This document shows, one piece after another, positions 44,440-52,420 of a stretch of 64,000 nucleotides of DNA. The notes under the pieces were generated by a model. The model was given only the letters and a program-made list of their open reading frames with translations, had not been told where the DNA came from and did no database searches. Within the stretch, counting starts at the first letter, position 1. Every line of letters starts with the position of its first letter. A program made the translations under genes and the position numbers. Where the stretch lies: the NCBI RefSeq assembly GCF_002338065.1, contig NZ_DDHJ01000001.1, forward strand, positions 1 to 64,000, in the 5' to 3' direction. This DNA is from Pseudomonas sp. UBA1879 (GTDB lineage Bacteria; Pseudomonadota; Gammaproteobacteria; Pseudomonadales; Pseudomonadaceae).

Positions 44440-45342
44440 ATGACTGACCAAATCATTCCAGAAATCCGGCCCAACCATGACTCGATGCCTTTGGTATCGA
44501 TCATTGCGCCCTGCTACAACGCAGAAAAGTATCTGGACGCCGCCATTGCCAGCATCTTCGCTCAGGATTACCAGAACTTCGAAGTCATCATCGTGGATGA
44601 CGGTTCGAGCGATAACAGCGTTGCCATGCTGCAGGCGTTGCAAAGCCAATACGACTTTCAGCTCTATCGCCAGGCTAACCAGGGCGTTAGTGCCGCGCTT
44701 AACCATGGGCTCAAGCACGCGCGCGGCGAGTACGTGTGCACGCCTGACCTCGACGACATCATGCTGCCGTCATCCGTGCGCTTGCGCGCCGATTACCTGA
44801 ATCAGCATCCCGAGGTTGGCTGCGTGGGCGCGCTGATCATCTACATGGATTCGGATGGCAACGACACCAAGATGCAAAAGCTGTCGGGCATCAAGAAGCT
44901 CAGCTTTGATGAAATCCTCGGCGATGCCGTCGTGGTGGGCGCGCCGGTTTCGCTGTATCGCATGGAAGCGTTAAGGGTCGTGGATTTCTATGACCCTGAG
45001 ATTCGCGTCCAGGATTTCCAGATGACCCTCAAAATCGCCAGCAAAGGCTATGAGGTGCATGTACTGCCGGTAAACGTTACGCGCTATCGCCGTCACCCGA
45101 ACAACCTGTCGCGTCGCTACAAAGTGCTGCTCGACGCCGACATGCGCACCATCGCCCCTTATCGCGCGCATCCGGCCTACAATCGCGGCTTCACGGCGAT
45201 CATCAACAAAGCGCTGAAATACGCCGTGGTGAGCGACAAAAAGTACGCCTGGAGCCTGTTGCGCTCGATTCCGCTTCGGCAATTCAACAAAACCACTTTT
45301 CGCCGCTTCAAGCGCCTGTTGCTGCACCGCCAGAGCAGCTGA
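44440..45342 (+). CDS. Family 2 glycosyltransferase
   Basis: The 300-aa GT-A enzyme starts its fold with VSIIAPCYNAEKYLDAAIASI and has the nucleotide-sugar block VIIVDDGSSDNS and an acidic DLDDIM metal site. Sugar donor and acceptor are unknown. The ATG at 44440 is chosen from the family layout; 24 in-frame codons upstream lie in the leader. It forms a likely operon with the acetyltransferase 38 bp downstream, which suggests a small surface-polysaccharide modification unit. Confidence 0.9.
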   Translation: MTDQIIPEIRPNHDSMPLVSIIAPCYNAEKYLDAAIASIFAQDYQNFEVIIVDDGSSDNSVAMLQALQSQYDFQLYRQANQGVSAALNHGLKHARGEYVCTPDLDDIMLPSSVRLRADYLNQHPEVGCVGALIIYMDSDGNDTKMQKLSGIKKLSFDEILGDAVVVGAPVSLYRMEALRVVDFYDPEIRVQDFQMTLKIASKGYEVHVLPVNVTRYRRHPNNLSRRYKVLLDADMRTIAPYRAHPAYNRGFTAIINKALKYAVVSDKKYAWSLLRSIPLRQFNKTTFRRFKRLLLHRQSS

Positions 45343-45380
45343 CCCGCTACCTCGCGCCTGCTCTCGTTCACGGACCCCGC

Positions 45381-46004
45381 ATGAAATTCCTCGAACTGCT
45401 CAAGACCCGCAAGACCCGAAAACACCTGCGCAGCCTGGACAAGCTCCAACGCGCCGCGGAAAAAATCCGGCTGCGTTATCCGCACTACGAAGTGGGCACG
45501 GGGACCTACGGCATTCCTGAAGTGTTCGAGTTCGGCGATGACACGATCCTGCGCATCGGCTCATACAGCTCCATCGCCGCGGGGGTGAAGATTCTGTTGG
45601 GCGGTGAGCATCGCACGGACTGGCTGACCACCTACCCATTCCCGGCCATGATGAGCGGCTTGGAAGACATCAAGGATTACGCGCCGAGCAAAGGCGATGT
45701 GGTCATCGGCAGCGACTGCTGGATCTGCGCCGGCGCGACCATTCTGTCCGGCGTGACCATCGGCCATGGCGCCATCGTCGCAGCGGGCGCAGTGGTAGCC
45801 CGCGACGTGCCACCCTTTGCCGTGGTAGGTGGTAACCCTTGCAAGTTCATTCGCTGGCGTTTTGAAGAAAGCATTCGTGACCAACTCCTGCACGCCGCCT
45901 GGTGGGATTGGCCGATGGAGGAGGTGAAGTCGGTCGCGCGGATGCTGTCCGGCGCGGATCTGGACGCTTTTCTGGATTACCTTCGGACCCGCAAACCCGC
46001 CTGA
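45381..46004 (+). CDS. CatB-like left-handed beta-helix acetyltransferase
   Basis: The 207-aa enzyme has hexapeptide repeats of the xenobiotic acetyltransferase (XAT/CatB) type: RIGSYSSIAAGVKILLGGEHRTDW, VVIGSDCWICAGATILSGVTIG and GAIVAAGAVVARDVPPFAVVGGNP (blocks). GGEHRTDW matches the His/Trp motif of the XAT active site. Relatives acetylate chloramphenicol, streptogramins or surface sugars. Pairing with a glycosyltransferase suggests sugar O- or N-acetylation. Confidence 0.9.
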   Translation: MKFLELLKTRKTRKHLRSLDKLQRAAEKIRLRYPHYEVGTGTYGIPEVFEFGDDTILRIGSYSSIAAGVKILLGGEHRTDWLTTYPFPAMMSGLEDIKDYAPSKGDVVIGSDCWICAGATILSGVTIGHGAIVAAGAVVARDVPPFAVVGGNPCKFIRWRFEESIRDQLLHAAWWDWPMEEVKSVARMLSGADLDAFLDYLRTRKPA

Positions 46005-46037
46005 CGCCACGTAGCGGGGCCGCTATGGGGATCAGGG

Positions 46038-47015
46038 TTACGTAGGCTCGATGCCGTCCACGGCCTTTGGCGGCCCCAGCACGATTGCCAGATGCCGCAG
46101 GTCATCGATCTCCACGCTCACGCTCTTGCCCGACGGGCTGGCCTTCAGCGTCCCCAGCGCAAACACGGTAAAAAATCGCACCTCGTCAGCGTGACTCAAC
46201 AGCTCGCTGATGTAGCGGCTGGACCGATACGCCTTCATCTGCGCGGGCGAGACGTACAGCGTTGCGAGCCTGCCCTGTAACCGGTCGAAGAATTTGAATT
46301 TGAACCCCGTGCCATAACGCTCCACCAGCCCGCCGCCGTACAACACGCGTCGTTCGTCACCCAGTTGGGCGAATTTGATGTGGCGAAAGTACGCGCGCAG
46401 CGAGACCTCGCCCTGACCTGGAATCCGTAAGGTCAGCAGCGCGAACTCCTCTTTGGTGAGCTGCGCCTGCGCCTGACGGAAGCTGTCCACCAGCCGCTCC
46501 AGATTGTGGGTGCGGGTTTCCCTCGGCTCTTTGCTGTTTACCGCGTCGGGGGCGGGCGTGGAGGCTGTCGGCTGATGATCAGGTGTCTTGTCAGACTTCG
46601 CCGTCGAGGCGTCGGATTTTGCCCGCTCTTTCGGTGCAGGATCGAACACATCGATGTAGTCGTCGAGCTTGCGCTTGACCTTGCGCAGTGTGGTTTCTGC
46701 CAACGTCTCCGAGGCGCTGGGGTTGTCTGCGTCAGCCTCGGACTCGTCGACCCACTCACAATCGGCATGATGCTCGTAGTTGGGATTGGCCCTGAAATGT
46801 GCCGCGACGAACGTCGGATTCTCCTGCGGCCTCACGTCGTAACGCACGCCCGTGATTTTCACACCCTGCGCCCGGCAGGCTTCAGTCGAACACAGAAAGT
46901 TGAACCGCGCCCGAGGTGGCTCCTGGGAAAAATACTCGCGCCGCGCCGCCACGATCGACAGCTCCTGCTGCAGCTCGACACAAAACGCGCGGGTGATGCT
47001 CTTGCTGGTCTTCAT
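46038..47015 (-). CDS. Hypothetical protein with a possible Cys/His zinc site
   Basis: The 325-aa protein is not assigned to a family. Residues ~20-70 hold FNFLCSTEACRAQG and, ~30 residues on, AAHFRANPNYEHHADCEW: a C-x5-C ... H-x(8)-HH-x2-C pattern that could bind zinc and recalls the N-terminal treble-clef of CoiA-like proteins. A low-complexity linker (APKERAKSDASTAKSDKT) joins it to a C-terminal ~150-residue globular part (EVSLRAYFRHIKFAQLGDER, YGTGFKFKFFDRLQGRLATLYVS by blocks). The ATG at 47015 has AAGGA 12 nt upstream; longer starts at 47054 or 47081 are weaker. Confidence 0.7.
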   Translation of the reverse strand: MKTSKSITRAFCVELQQELSIVAARREYFSQEPPRARFNFLCSTEACRAQGVKITGVRYDVRPQENPTFVAAHFRANPNYEHHADCEWVDESEADADNPSASETLAETTLRKVKRKLDDYIDVFDPAPKERAKSDASTAKSDKTPDHQPTASTPAPDAVNSKEPRETRTHNLERLVDSFRQAQAQLTKEEFALLTLRIPGQGEVSLRAYFRHIKFAQLGDERRVLYGGGLVERYGTGFKFKFFDRLQGRLATLYVSPAQMKAYRSSRYISELLSHADEVRFFTVFALGTLKASPSGKSVSVEIDDLRHLAIVLGPPKAVDGIEPT

Positions 47016-47102
47016 GAATGCGGCCGGTCCTTCGCCGAAGTGATCTCCCGGCATGATGCTGAATTGCCAGACGACGAGCAATTGAAATGACGCGACGTGG
47101 GA

Positions 47103-47888
47103 CTAGGGGGCAGGCACCGCCAGCCATTGCGCCACGACTTTCTGATACGCGCCGGTGGCTTTGGCCAAATGCAGCCACTGATCAACGTAGGCCTTCCAGC
47201 TAACGTCGTCGCGAGGCAGCAAATACGCCTTCTCGCCGTATTGCATATAGCGTGACGGATTGACGGTGCACAGCCCTGGGATGCGCTTCTGTTGATAGAG
47301 CGCCTCAGACGCATCAGTGATCATTACGTCAGCTTTGCCATCGAGCAGCTGCTGAAAGATGGTGGTGTTGTCGTGGAATGCCAGCGAAGCCTTCGGTAGG
47401 AATGCATGGGCAAACGCCTCGTTGGTCCCGCCTTGAGGCTCGATCAGGCGTACGTGTGGCTGATTGATCTGGTCGAGGGTCTGGTACTTCGCCTCGTCCT
47501 CGCAACGGACCAGCGGCACCTTGCCATCGACGTCCAGCGTGTCGCTGAAAAACGCTTTTTTCTGCCGCTCGAGTGTCACCGAAATCCCGCCGACTGCCAC
47601 ATCGCACTTGCCCGCCGTGAAGTCTGTCATCAGGTATTTCCACGTCGTCGGCACCCACTGCACCTTCACGCCCAGGCTTTGTGCAAGGGACTGGGCCAAC
47701 TCAATATCAATGCCTTCGTACTGGCCGTCAGACTTGAGAAAGGTGTACGGCTTGTAATCGCCGGTGGTGCAGACTGCCAACTCGCCTTTCTGCTGGATTG
47801 CGTCCAGATGCGATGTCTGCTCGGCGGCCTGAGCGTGTGTGATGGTGAGCAGGGTCATGAGCAGAGTGGCTGCGGTGCGTGTGTTCAT
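47103..47888 (-). CDS. pheC: Periplasmic cyclohexadienyl/arogenate dehydratase-like protein (PheC family)
   Basis: The 261-aa protein has a signal peptide (to about AQA) and a substrate-binding-protein fold. Blocks TTGDYKPYTF, VAVGGISVTLERQKKAFFS, GGTNEAFAHAFL, TIFQQLLDGKADVMITDASEAL and EKAYLLPRDD (in pieces) closely follow P. aeruginosa PheC, which makes phenylpyruvate or phenylalanine from prephenate or arogenate in the periplasm. The ligand pocket needs checking, since amino-acid-binding proteins share the fold. It is a lone gene near DedA. Confidence 0.82.
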   Translation of the reverse strand: MNTRTAATLLMTLLTITHAQAAEQTSHLDAIQQKGELAVCTTGDYKPYTFLKSDGQYEGIDIELAQSLAQSLGVKVQWVPTTWKYLMTDFTAGKCDVAVGGISVTLERQKKAFFSDTLDVDGKVPLVRCEDEAKYQTLDQINQPHVRLIEPQGGTNEAFAHAFLPKASLAFHDNTTIFQQLLDGKADVMITDASEALYQQKRIPGLCTVNPSRYMQYGEKAYLLPRDDVSWKAYVDQWLHLAKATGAYQKVVAQWLAVPAP

Positions 47889-47959
47889 TGCGTTTATCCC
47901 GAGGCTTTATCATTCGCGTCTCGTTATAAAAGCATGGGCGCGAGAAAGGAAGCCTCGGC

Positions 47960-48550
47960 TCATTTAGCTTGAGGTCCTTGCGCCCGTTTTTTTGCGCGTT
48001 GATGCCGATACCACGCCACGCCAGCCGCGATCACAACCACACCCATCAGGATCGGCAGGCGGTAGGGCTTCAGATTGCCGAGGAAATGCTCCAACGCTTC
48101 CCCCGCCCAGTAGCCGCCCATGACGAACAGTGTGGCCCAGACCGCAGCACCCAGCAGATTGACCAGGGAAAAACGAATGGGCGACAGGCGACTTGCGCCG
48201 ATCACCAGCGGCCCCACCAGACGCATGCCGTAGAGAAAACGCACCGAGAAAATCGACGCCGTGGGGTAGCGCTCGATCAACGCGGACACCCGGTCGATGG
48301 CTGCTTGCTGGCGATGCAGCTTGGGCATGATGCGAGGGCCGAAATAGCGCCCGGTCCAGAACAGAATCTGGTCACCCAACATACCGCCGAGGGTCGCGAC
48401 GGCGATCACGTCAATCAACCGTAGCGACGTTTGATGAGCCGCCAGCCCCCCAAGAATCAGGATCGTTTCACCTTCGAGCAGGCAGCCAATGAATACCGCC
48501 CAATAACCGTAATTGGCGAGCAGATAGTTGATGTCGATGTGTTCGAACAT
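47960..48550 (-). CDS. DedA-family membrane protein
   Basis: The 196-aa membrane protein has the DedA blocks YWAVFIGCLLEGETILILGG (conserved Glu), GDQILFWTGRYFGPR and the Arg-rich VRFLYGMRLVGPLVIGASRL, then three hydrophobic helices. Some relatives flip undecaprenyl phosphate or maintain membrane potential; its substrate here is unknown. It is a lone gene ending 72 bp upstream of pheC. Confidence 0.9.
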   Translation of the reverse strand: MFEHIDINYLLANYGYWAVFIGCLLEGETILILGGLAAHQTSLRLIDVIAVATLGGMLGDQILFWTGRYFGPRIMPKLHRQQAAIDRVSALIERYPTASIFSVRFLYGMRLVGPLVIGASRLSPIRFSLVNLLGAAVWATLFVMGGYWAGEALEHFLGNLKPYRLPILMGVVVIAAGVAWYRHQRAKKRAQGPQAK

Positions 48551-48662
48551 GAGATCGGGCGGCCTCGAAAACGATTAATGACCGCAGGGGCATCCAGCGG
48601 AAGGCATGCCGTTCGACTAAAGGGTCGAGCAACAGTTCTATCGTGTCGTACCCCGCCAAGCT

Positions 48663-49574
48663 TTATCCCTGGGGGAATTGACCCGGATCTGAAAGACACT
48701 TCATCAAGTGGTCGTAGACCAATCTGACACGCGGCGGGACAGGGCCTGACTGCGTACGGTAAATCATCAGATCGATGGGTGGCGGCGCGATTTCATCCAA
48801 CACTTCGACAAGCCGCCCTTCGCTGAGCCAGGGCTCGGCCAGGTAGTGCGGCATCTGGGCATACGCGAGGCCCGCGAGGACGAATTCCAATTCCGTTTCC
48901 GGGTCGTCGCAACTGAACGCGGAAGAGGGCGCAAGGTAAGTCTGGCCACCGGCAAAAAACCATGGCCATGGTCGTCCATTCTTGCGATCAATCAGCATCG
49001 ACAGCGGCATGGCCTTTAGCGCTTCGAGACTGGTGGGGATGTCTGTTTCGGCGATGAGCGTCGGGGCTGCGACGACTTTTAACGGCACGTCACCCACGGC
49101 GCGCGCGATGTAGCGTCGGTCCTTGACAACGCCGACCCGGATGCCGATATCAATTCGCGACGCCACCGCATCGGTCAATTCGTCATCCAGACTCAAGTCG
49201 ATCTGGAGTCCCGGGTTTTCCTGCATCAACGGCTTGAGGAACCGCGCTAGATACAACTTGCCGATGGCATGGGGCGCGGTAATGCCTACTCGCCCGGCGA
49301 CGGTTGTCTGCTGCGTTTTCGAATGCTCGACGAACAGATTATCGAATCGGTCCAGCGTCTCCTTCGCCTGTTGCGCGATCTGCGTGCCGAACGCCGTGAC
49401 ATGCGCCTGCCGCGTGCTGCGATGAAACAGCGGCTCGGCAAACATCCGCTCCAGTTCTTTCACTGCCCGCGTGACCTTCTGTGGCGATGTGCCCAGCCGC
49501 TGCGCCGCCTCCCGAAAACTCGGCGCCTCAACGGCGACCAAAAACACCCGAAGCATTTCCATGCGGTTGAGCAC
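48663..49574 (-). CDS. LysR-family transcriptional regulator
   Basis: The 303-aa regulator has the LysR helix-turn-helix (MEMLRVFLVAVEAPSFREAAQRLGTSPQKVTRAVKELER, in blocks) and a typical inducer-binding domain. The GTG at 49574 has GAGAGG 7 nt upstream and gives the usual MLNRMEMLRVF start. It is divergent from an SDR gene, with a palindrome between them that is probably its operator. It is of the CrgA-like group by character; the inducer is unknown. Confidence 0.9.
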   Translation of the reverse strand: MLNRMEMLRVFLVAVEAPSFREAAQRLGTSPQKVTRAVKELERMFAEPLFHRSTRQAHVTAFGTQIAQQAKETLDRFDNLFVEHSKTQQTTVAGRVGITAPHAIGKLYLARFLKPLMQENPGLQIDLSLDDELTDAVASRIDIGIRVGVVKDRRYIARAVGDVPLKVVAAPTLIAETDIPTSLEALKAMPLSMLIDRKNGRPWPWFFAGGQTYLAPSSAFSCDDPETELEFVLAGLAYAQMPHYLAEPWLSEGRLVEVLDEIAPPPIDLMIYRTQSGPVPPRVRLVYDHLMKCLSDPGQFPQG

Positions 49575-49596
49575 TGATCGACCTCTCCAGACACTG

Positions 49597-49611
49597 TTCC
49601 ACAAAGTGGAA
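49597..49611. promoter_or_regulatory. LysR operator candidate (TTCCAC-AAA-GTGGAA)
   Basis: A perfect inverted repeat of six bases with a three-base spacer, containing T-N11-A (49598/49610), lies 22 bp before the LysR GTG in the 131-bp divergent gap to the SDR gene. It is in the position of an autoregulatory LysR site. Confidence 0.6.
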
Positions 49612-49705
49612 TTCTAAAAGCCAAACTCTTCCATTTTCTGGATCGAAACGCTACTGCAAACTTGCGCTCAACCACTACCCACCATGCAAGTGCAGGAGAC
49701 TCGTT

Positions 49706-50449
49706 ATGAGCAATGGCATCCAAGGCAAAGTCGTCGTTATCACCGGTGCAAGCAGCGGCCTGGGCGAATCCACCGCCCGCCATCTGGCCAAACTCGGCGC
49801 CAAAGTCGTCCTCGGCGCGCGTCGTCAAGAGCGGATGGACGTCATCGTCCAAGAGATTAAAGCCGCAGGCGGCGAGGCATCGGCCTACACCGTCGACGTC
49901 ACCCGCCGTGCAGATCTCGAAGCCCTCGTCGCCCACGCGGTTCAGGATTTCGGCAAAATCGACGTCATCGTCAACAACGCAGGCTTCATGGCCATCGCGC
50001 CGATTTCCGAACTGCGTGTTGATGAATGGGACCGCATGATCGACATCAACGTCAAAGGCGTCCTCTACGGTATCGCCGCCGCATTGCCGAAGTTCGAAGC
50101 CCAGGGCTTTGGCCACTTCATCAACATCTCGTCGGTCGCCGGCATCAAAGTCTTCAGCCCGGGCGGCTCGGTCTACAGCGGCACCAAATACGCCGTCCGC
50201 GCCATCTCCGACGGCCTGCGGCACGAAGTCGGCGGCAAAATCCGCACCACCACCATCGAGCCCGGTGCCGTGGATTCCGAATTGAAACTGGGCAGCGGCC
50301 ACCAGCCGAGCGCTGACGTCGTGAACGAGTTCTACAAAATGGCGATCCCGGCAGAATCCGTGGCACGCGCGATTGCCTTCGCGATTGAACAGCCGGGGGA
50401 TGTGGACATTAACGAGATTGTGCTGCGGCCGACTGCGCAGGATTTCTGA
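49706..50449 (+). CDS. Short-chain dehydrogenase/reductase
   Basis: The 247-aa classical SDR has the NAD(P) motif TGASSGLG near residue 14, NNAG (VIVNNAGFMA), the catalytic Ser in NISSVAG and YxxxK in YSGTKYAV. The Arg-rich GARRQERMD after the second strand suggests NADP preference. The substrate is not predictable from sequence. It is divergent from the LysR gene, which probably controls it. Confidence 0.94.
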   Translation: MSNGIQGKVVVITGASSGLGESTARHLAKLGAKVVLGARRQERMDVIVQEIKAAGGEASAYTVDVTRRADLEALVAHAVQDFGKIDVIVNNAGFMAIAPISELRVDEWDRMIDINVKGVLYGIAAALPKFEAQGFGHFINISSVAGIKVFSPGGSVYSGTKYAVRAISDGLRHEVGGKIRTTTIEPGAVDSELKLGSGHQPSADVVNEFYKMAIPAESVARAIAFAIEQPGDVDINEIVLRPTAQDF

Positions 50450-50551
50450 CTGGAAACGAGTGTTGCCTGCAAAGCGTTTCAAGCCAGCAATACTCGAAAA
50501 CTTGAGTCGTTTGCATTACATCAGTGGGAGCGAGTTCGTTTGCGAGAGGCC

Positions 50552-50581
50552 GGATGGCCGACTTAACTTCGTCGGCCATCC
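50552..50581. repeat. Perfect 11-bp stem in the SDR-toxin gap
   Basis: GGATGGCCGAC and GTCGGCCATCC around an 8-nt loop, with a degenerate REP-like GTGGGAGCGAGTTCG 28 bp before it. There is no T-run. The 391-bp gap 50450-50840 otherwise shows no gene; its later part, 50690-50840, is AT-richer than the neighbourhood. Confidence 0.6.
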
Positions 50582-50840
50582 AAGCTCTTTGCTTGCAGGA
50601 AATTCCACAATCTGTTCTGTGAATCTATTCATGCCGAAGTTCAATCCTTGGGCCGGTCGAGCGAAATGCATCGCGGTGTTTTGTAGGATTAATCATCAAA
50701 TTATGTAAGGGGAGGATGAAAAGCCGATTTGCGGTAGATGTCCAGTTGTTACCAAAACTTTTCCTCGTTAGCTTCTCGGGGTCCAGCCACCCCTGCTCCA
50801 CCAGTCCATTCGGAGTAGATTGTTCTTACAGGGAAGCGTT

Positions 50841-51683
50841 ATGCCAGATGATGAAAAGTTTCGCGTCGTTTTAAGCTATGCCCAAATGGCAGCCATTTTA
50901 GAGCACGAGTCGCTTTCTGAAACCGAGATAAGCTTTAATCGAATATTTGGCAGTCTGCGACTCGTCGGCGGCATCGTCGAGTTGGCAGGATCACGAGTGC
51001 TCTGCGCTGCCCCCGAGCCCTTTTTCACCAAAATAGGTTGCGTTGCCATGGGCGTGCATGGTTCGGATCAAGCATCCGCAGGCATGCATCAACTTGTCAC
51101 CGGAAAGGCAACCGACTCCTTCGCATTCAAGATAGGCGCATCCACCGCCGGGGGGATTGGCGCATCTCGGACCACTGCTCGCGTTGTCGGATTGGCAACT
51201 GAATTCGCTGTGCCCCTGTCCACTGCATCTTTGTACAACGCATTCAGGGTCTCTTCCGTACGGGCCGGGAAGATGACAATTGCGGTGAGTGAGAAGTTTC
51301 CAAATGCGCCTAGGCAAGGTTTAGGCGGACATACAAAGTAGCTTCATATAGGCAAAGATGTAGAGGCGCTTCAGAAAAGGCTGAAGCGGAAGAAAAATGC
51401 AAATGCTATGTCTACATTTAGTAATCTGGAGACAGCTGAATGGGTAGTAAGTAGGGTACTGCAAACGCATAGGTACAAAATTCTAGGCTACTCGAAGCTC
51501 AACTTATTAAGGAGAAATAACCGCCTAACATTGAAAATGAGCTTCACAGAAGACGTAGGGTGGGGAGTTACCCGCGCAGCGCCTGATATCCCTGTCGGGA
51601 TGAAAAATGTCGTCATCGTTGTCGAGTTTACGGAGTTCAACCATATGCCAGCCTTCATTGTGACGGCGTATCCCGTGTTGTGA
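50841..51683 (+). pseudogene. RNase A-like (CdiA-CT type) toxin interrupted by an amber codon
   Basis: One frame of 281 codons runs from the ATG at 50841 to the stop at 51681, broken only by TAG at 51339-51341 (codon 167). Before it are 166 residues: an unrecognised N-terminal part with hydrophobic stretches, ending GLGGHTK. After it come LHIGKDVEALQKRL and ...FIVTAYPVL. These match the bacterial RNase A-like CdiA-CT domain: His169, Arg180 (His+11), Thr275 and Tyr277 sit where CdiA-CT of Yersinia kristensenii has His175, Arg186, Thr276 and Tyr278. Translation from the ATG at 51408 would omit His169 and Arg180. The toxin is therefore probably inactive unless the amber is read through. The 51350-51560 stretch is AT-rich and codon-atypical, a sign of transfer. 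Confidence 0.8.
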
Positions 51684-51689
51684 GGCGCT

Positions 51690-52079
51690 ATGCGTGGCTA
51701 TATGCAGCTTATTGATTTCATGCGAGCGCTGAGTGATGGCGTTCAGGAGTATTTGCCTGAAGCTCAACGCACTGCGATCCAGAGTCTCGACGAGGTGGTT
51801 GACTGTTGGATGGAGAAAAAATCGTGCCTCGCGATCCGCTCGCTAGAGCGGGATATCGTGTCATTTATCAAGAAAGACGAGGCGGGTGATGGTTCGGTTT
51901 ACGAGATGCTTTCTTGGTACGACTTGCTGTTTGCCTTGGAGCGATTCGGTTGCGACGAGACTGTGCTGTTGCTGAAAGTGCTCTCGATGATCAGAAAACG
52001 GGTATCTGAGGAAGGTCGTTCTGTCACGGATGACATCTGGCGATGGATGAAACGAAAAGCTCCGACCCTACAGAAGTGA
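51690..52079 (+). CDS. Probable immunity protein for the RNase A-like toxin
   Basis: The 129-aa all-helical-looking cytoplasmic protein (LERDIVSFIKKDEAGDGSVY, MLSWYDLLFALERFGCDETV) starts 6 bp after the toxin stop with GAGG 4 nt before the ATG; an ATG at 51702 is an alternative. No signal peptide or known motif is present. Position, size and close spacing to the toxin frame are the usual marks of a cognate immunity gene. Identity is by context only. A bidirectional terminator follows. Confidence 0.7.
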   Translation: MRGYMQLIDFMRALSDGVQEYLPEAQRTAIQSLDEVVDCWMEKKSCLAIRSLERDIVSFIKKDEAGDGSVYEMLSWYDLLFALERFGCDETVLLLKVLSMIRKRVSEEGRSVTDDIWRWMKRKAPTLQK

Positions 52080-52153
52080 ACAGCGTACAGCGGGCGGGCT
52101 GAGAAACCGGAGAAAGATCAAGACCCGTCATTAGGCCTTGATCGATTTTCGCC

Positions 52154-52192
52154 CACAAAAAAACCGGCTCAAACATGGCCGGTTTCTTTTTC
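52154..52192. terminator. Bidirectional terminator between the immunity gene and tRNA-Leu
   Basis: AAACCGGC (52161-52168) and GCCGGTTT (52178-52185) are flanked by an A-run on the left and a T-rich run on the right, so it can end transcripts from both strands. Confidence 0.8.
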
Positions 52193-52227
52193 TTCAAGTC
52201 ACGTAACCCCTTGAAGGTCTTGCTGTT

Positions 52228-52312
52228 TGGTGCCCCGAGGGAGACTCGAACTCCCACTCCTTTCGAAAACGGATTTTGAATCCGCCGCGTCTACCAATTC
52301 CGCCATCAGGGC
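52228..52312 (-). tRNA. tRNA-Leu (anticodon CAA)
   Basis: The minus strand folds as an 85-nt class II tRNA: acceptor GCCCTGA pairs with TCGGGGC, the CCA end is encoded, the anticodon loop is TTCAAAA (anticodon CAA, codon UUG), there is a long variable arm, and GTTCGAGTC lies in the T arm. It is transcribed toward the toxin-immunity pair, so its 3' end faces that island. Confidence 0.95.
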
Positions 52313-52420
52313 TCAATGGCGGCGAAGTATAGAGACGTGCCTACCGTTGGTCAATCATGTTTCGTAGTCAATTTTCAGGTTTTCGGCTAAACTTCCCGGC
52401 CCTGCTAGACGAACCCCATC

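Noticed and set aside
50569..50708. C-terminal part of the 111-aa frame 50373-50708 as a gene
   Set aside because: It begins inside the SDR gene out of frame, has no ribosome binding site and crosses the hairpin at 50552-50581.
52228..52312. Attachment-site duplication of the tRNA-Leu 3' end
   Set aside because: No second copy of the tRNA end could be seen in the 50450-52230 stretch by eye.
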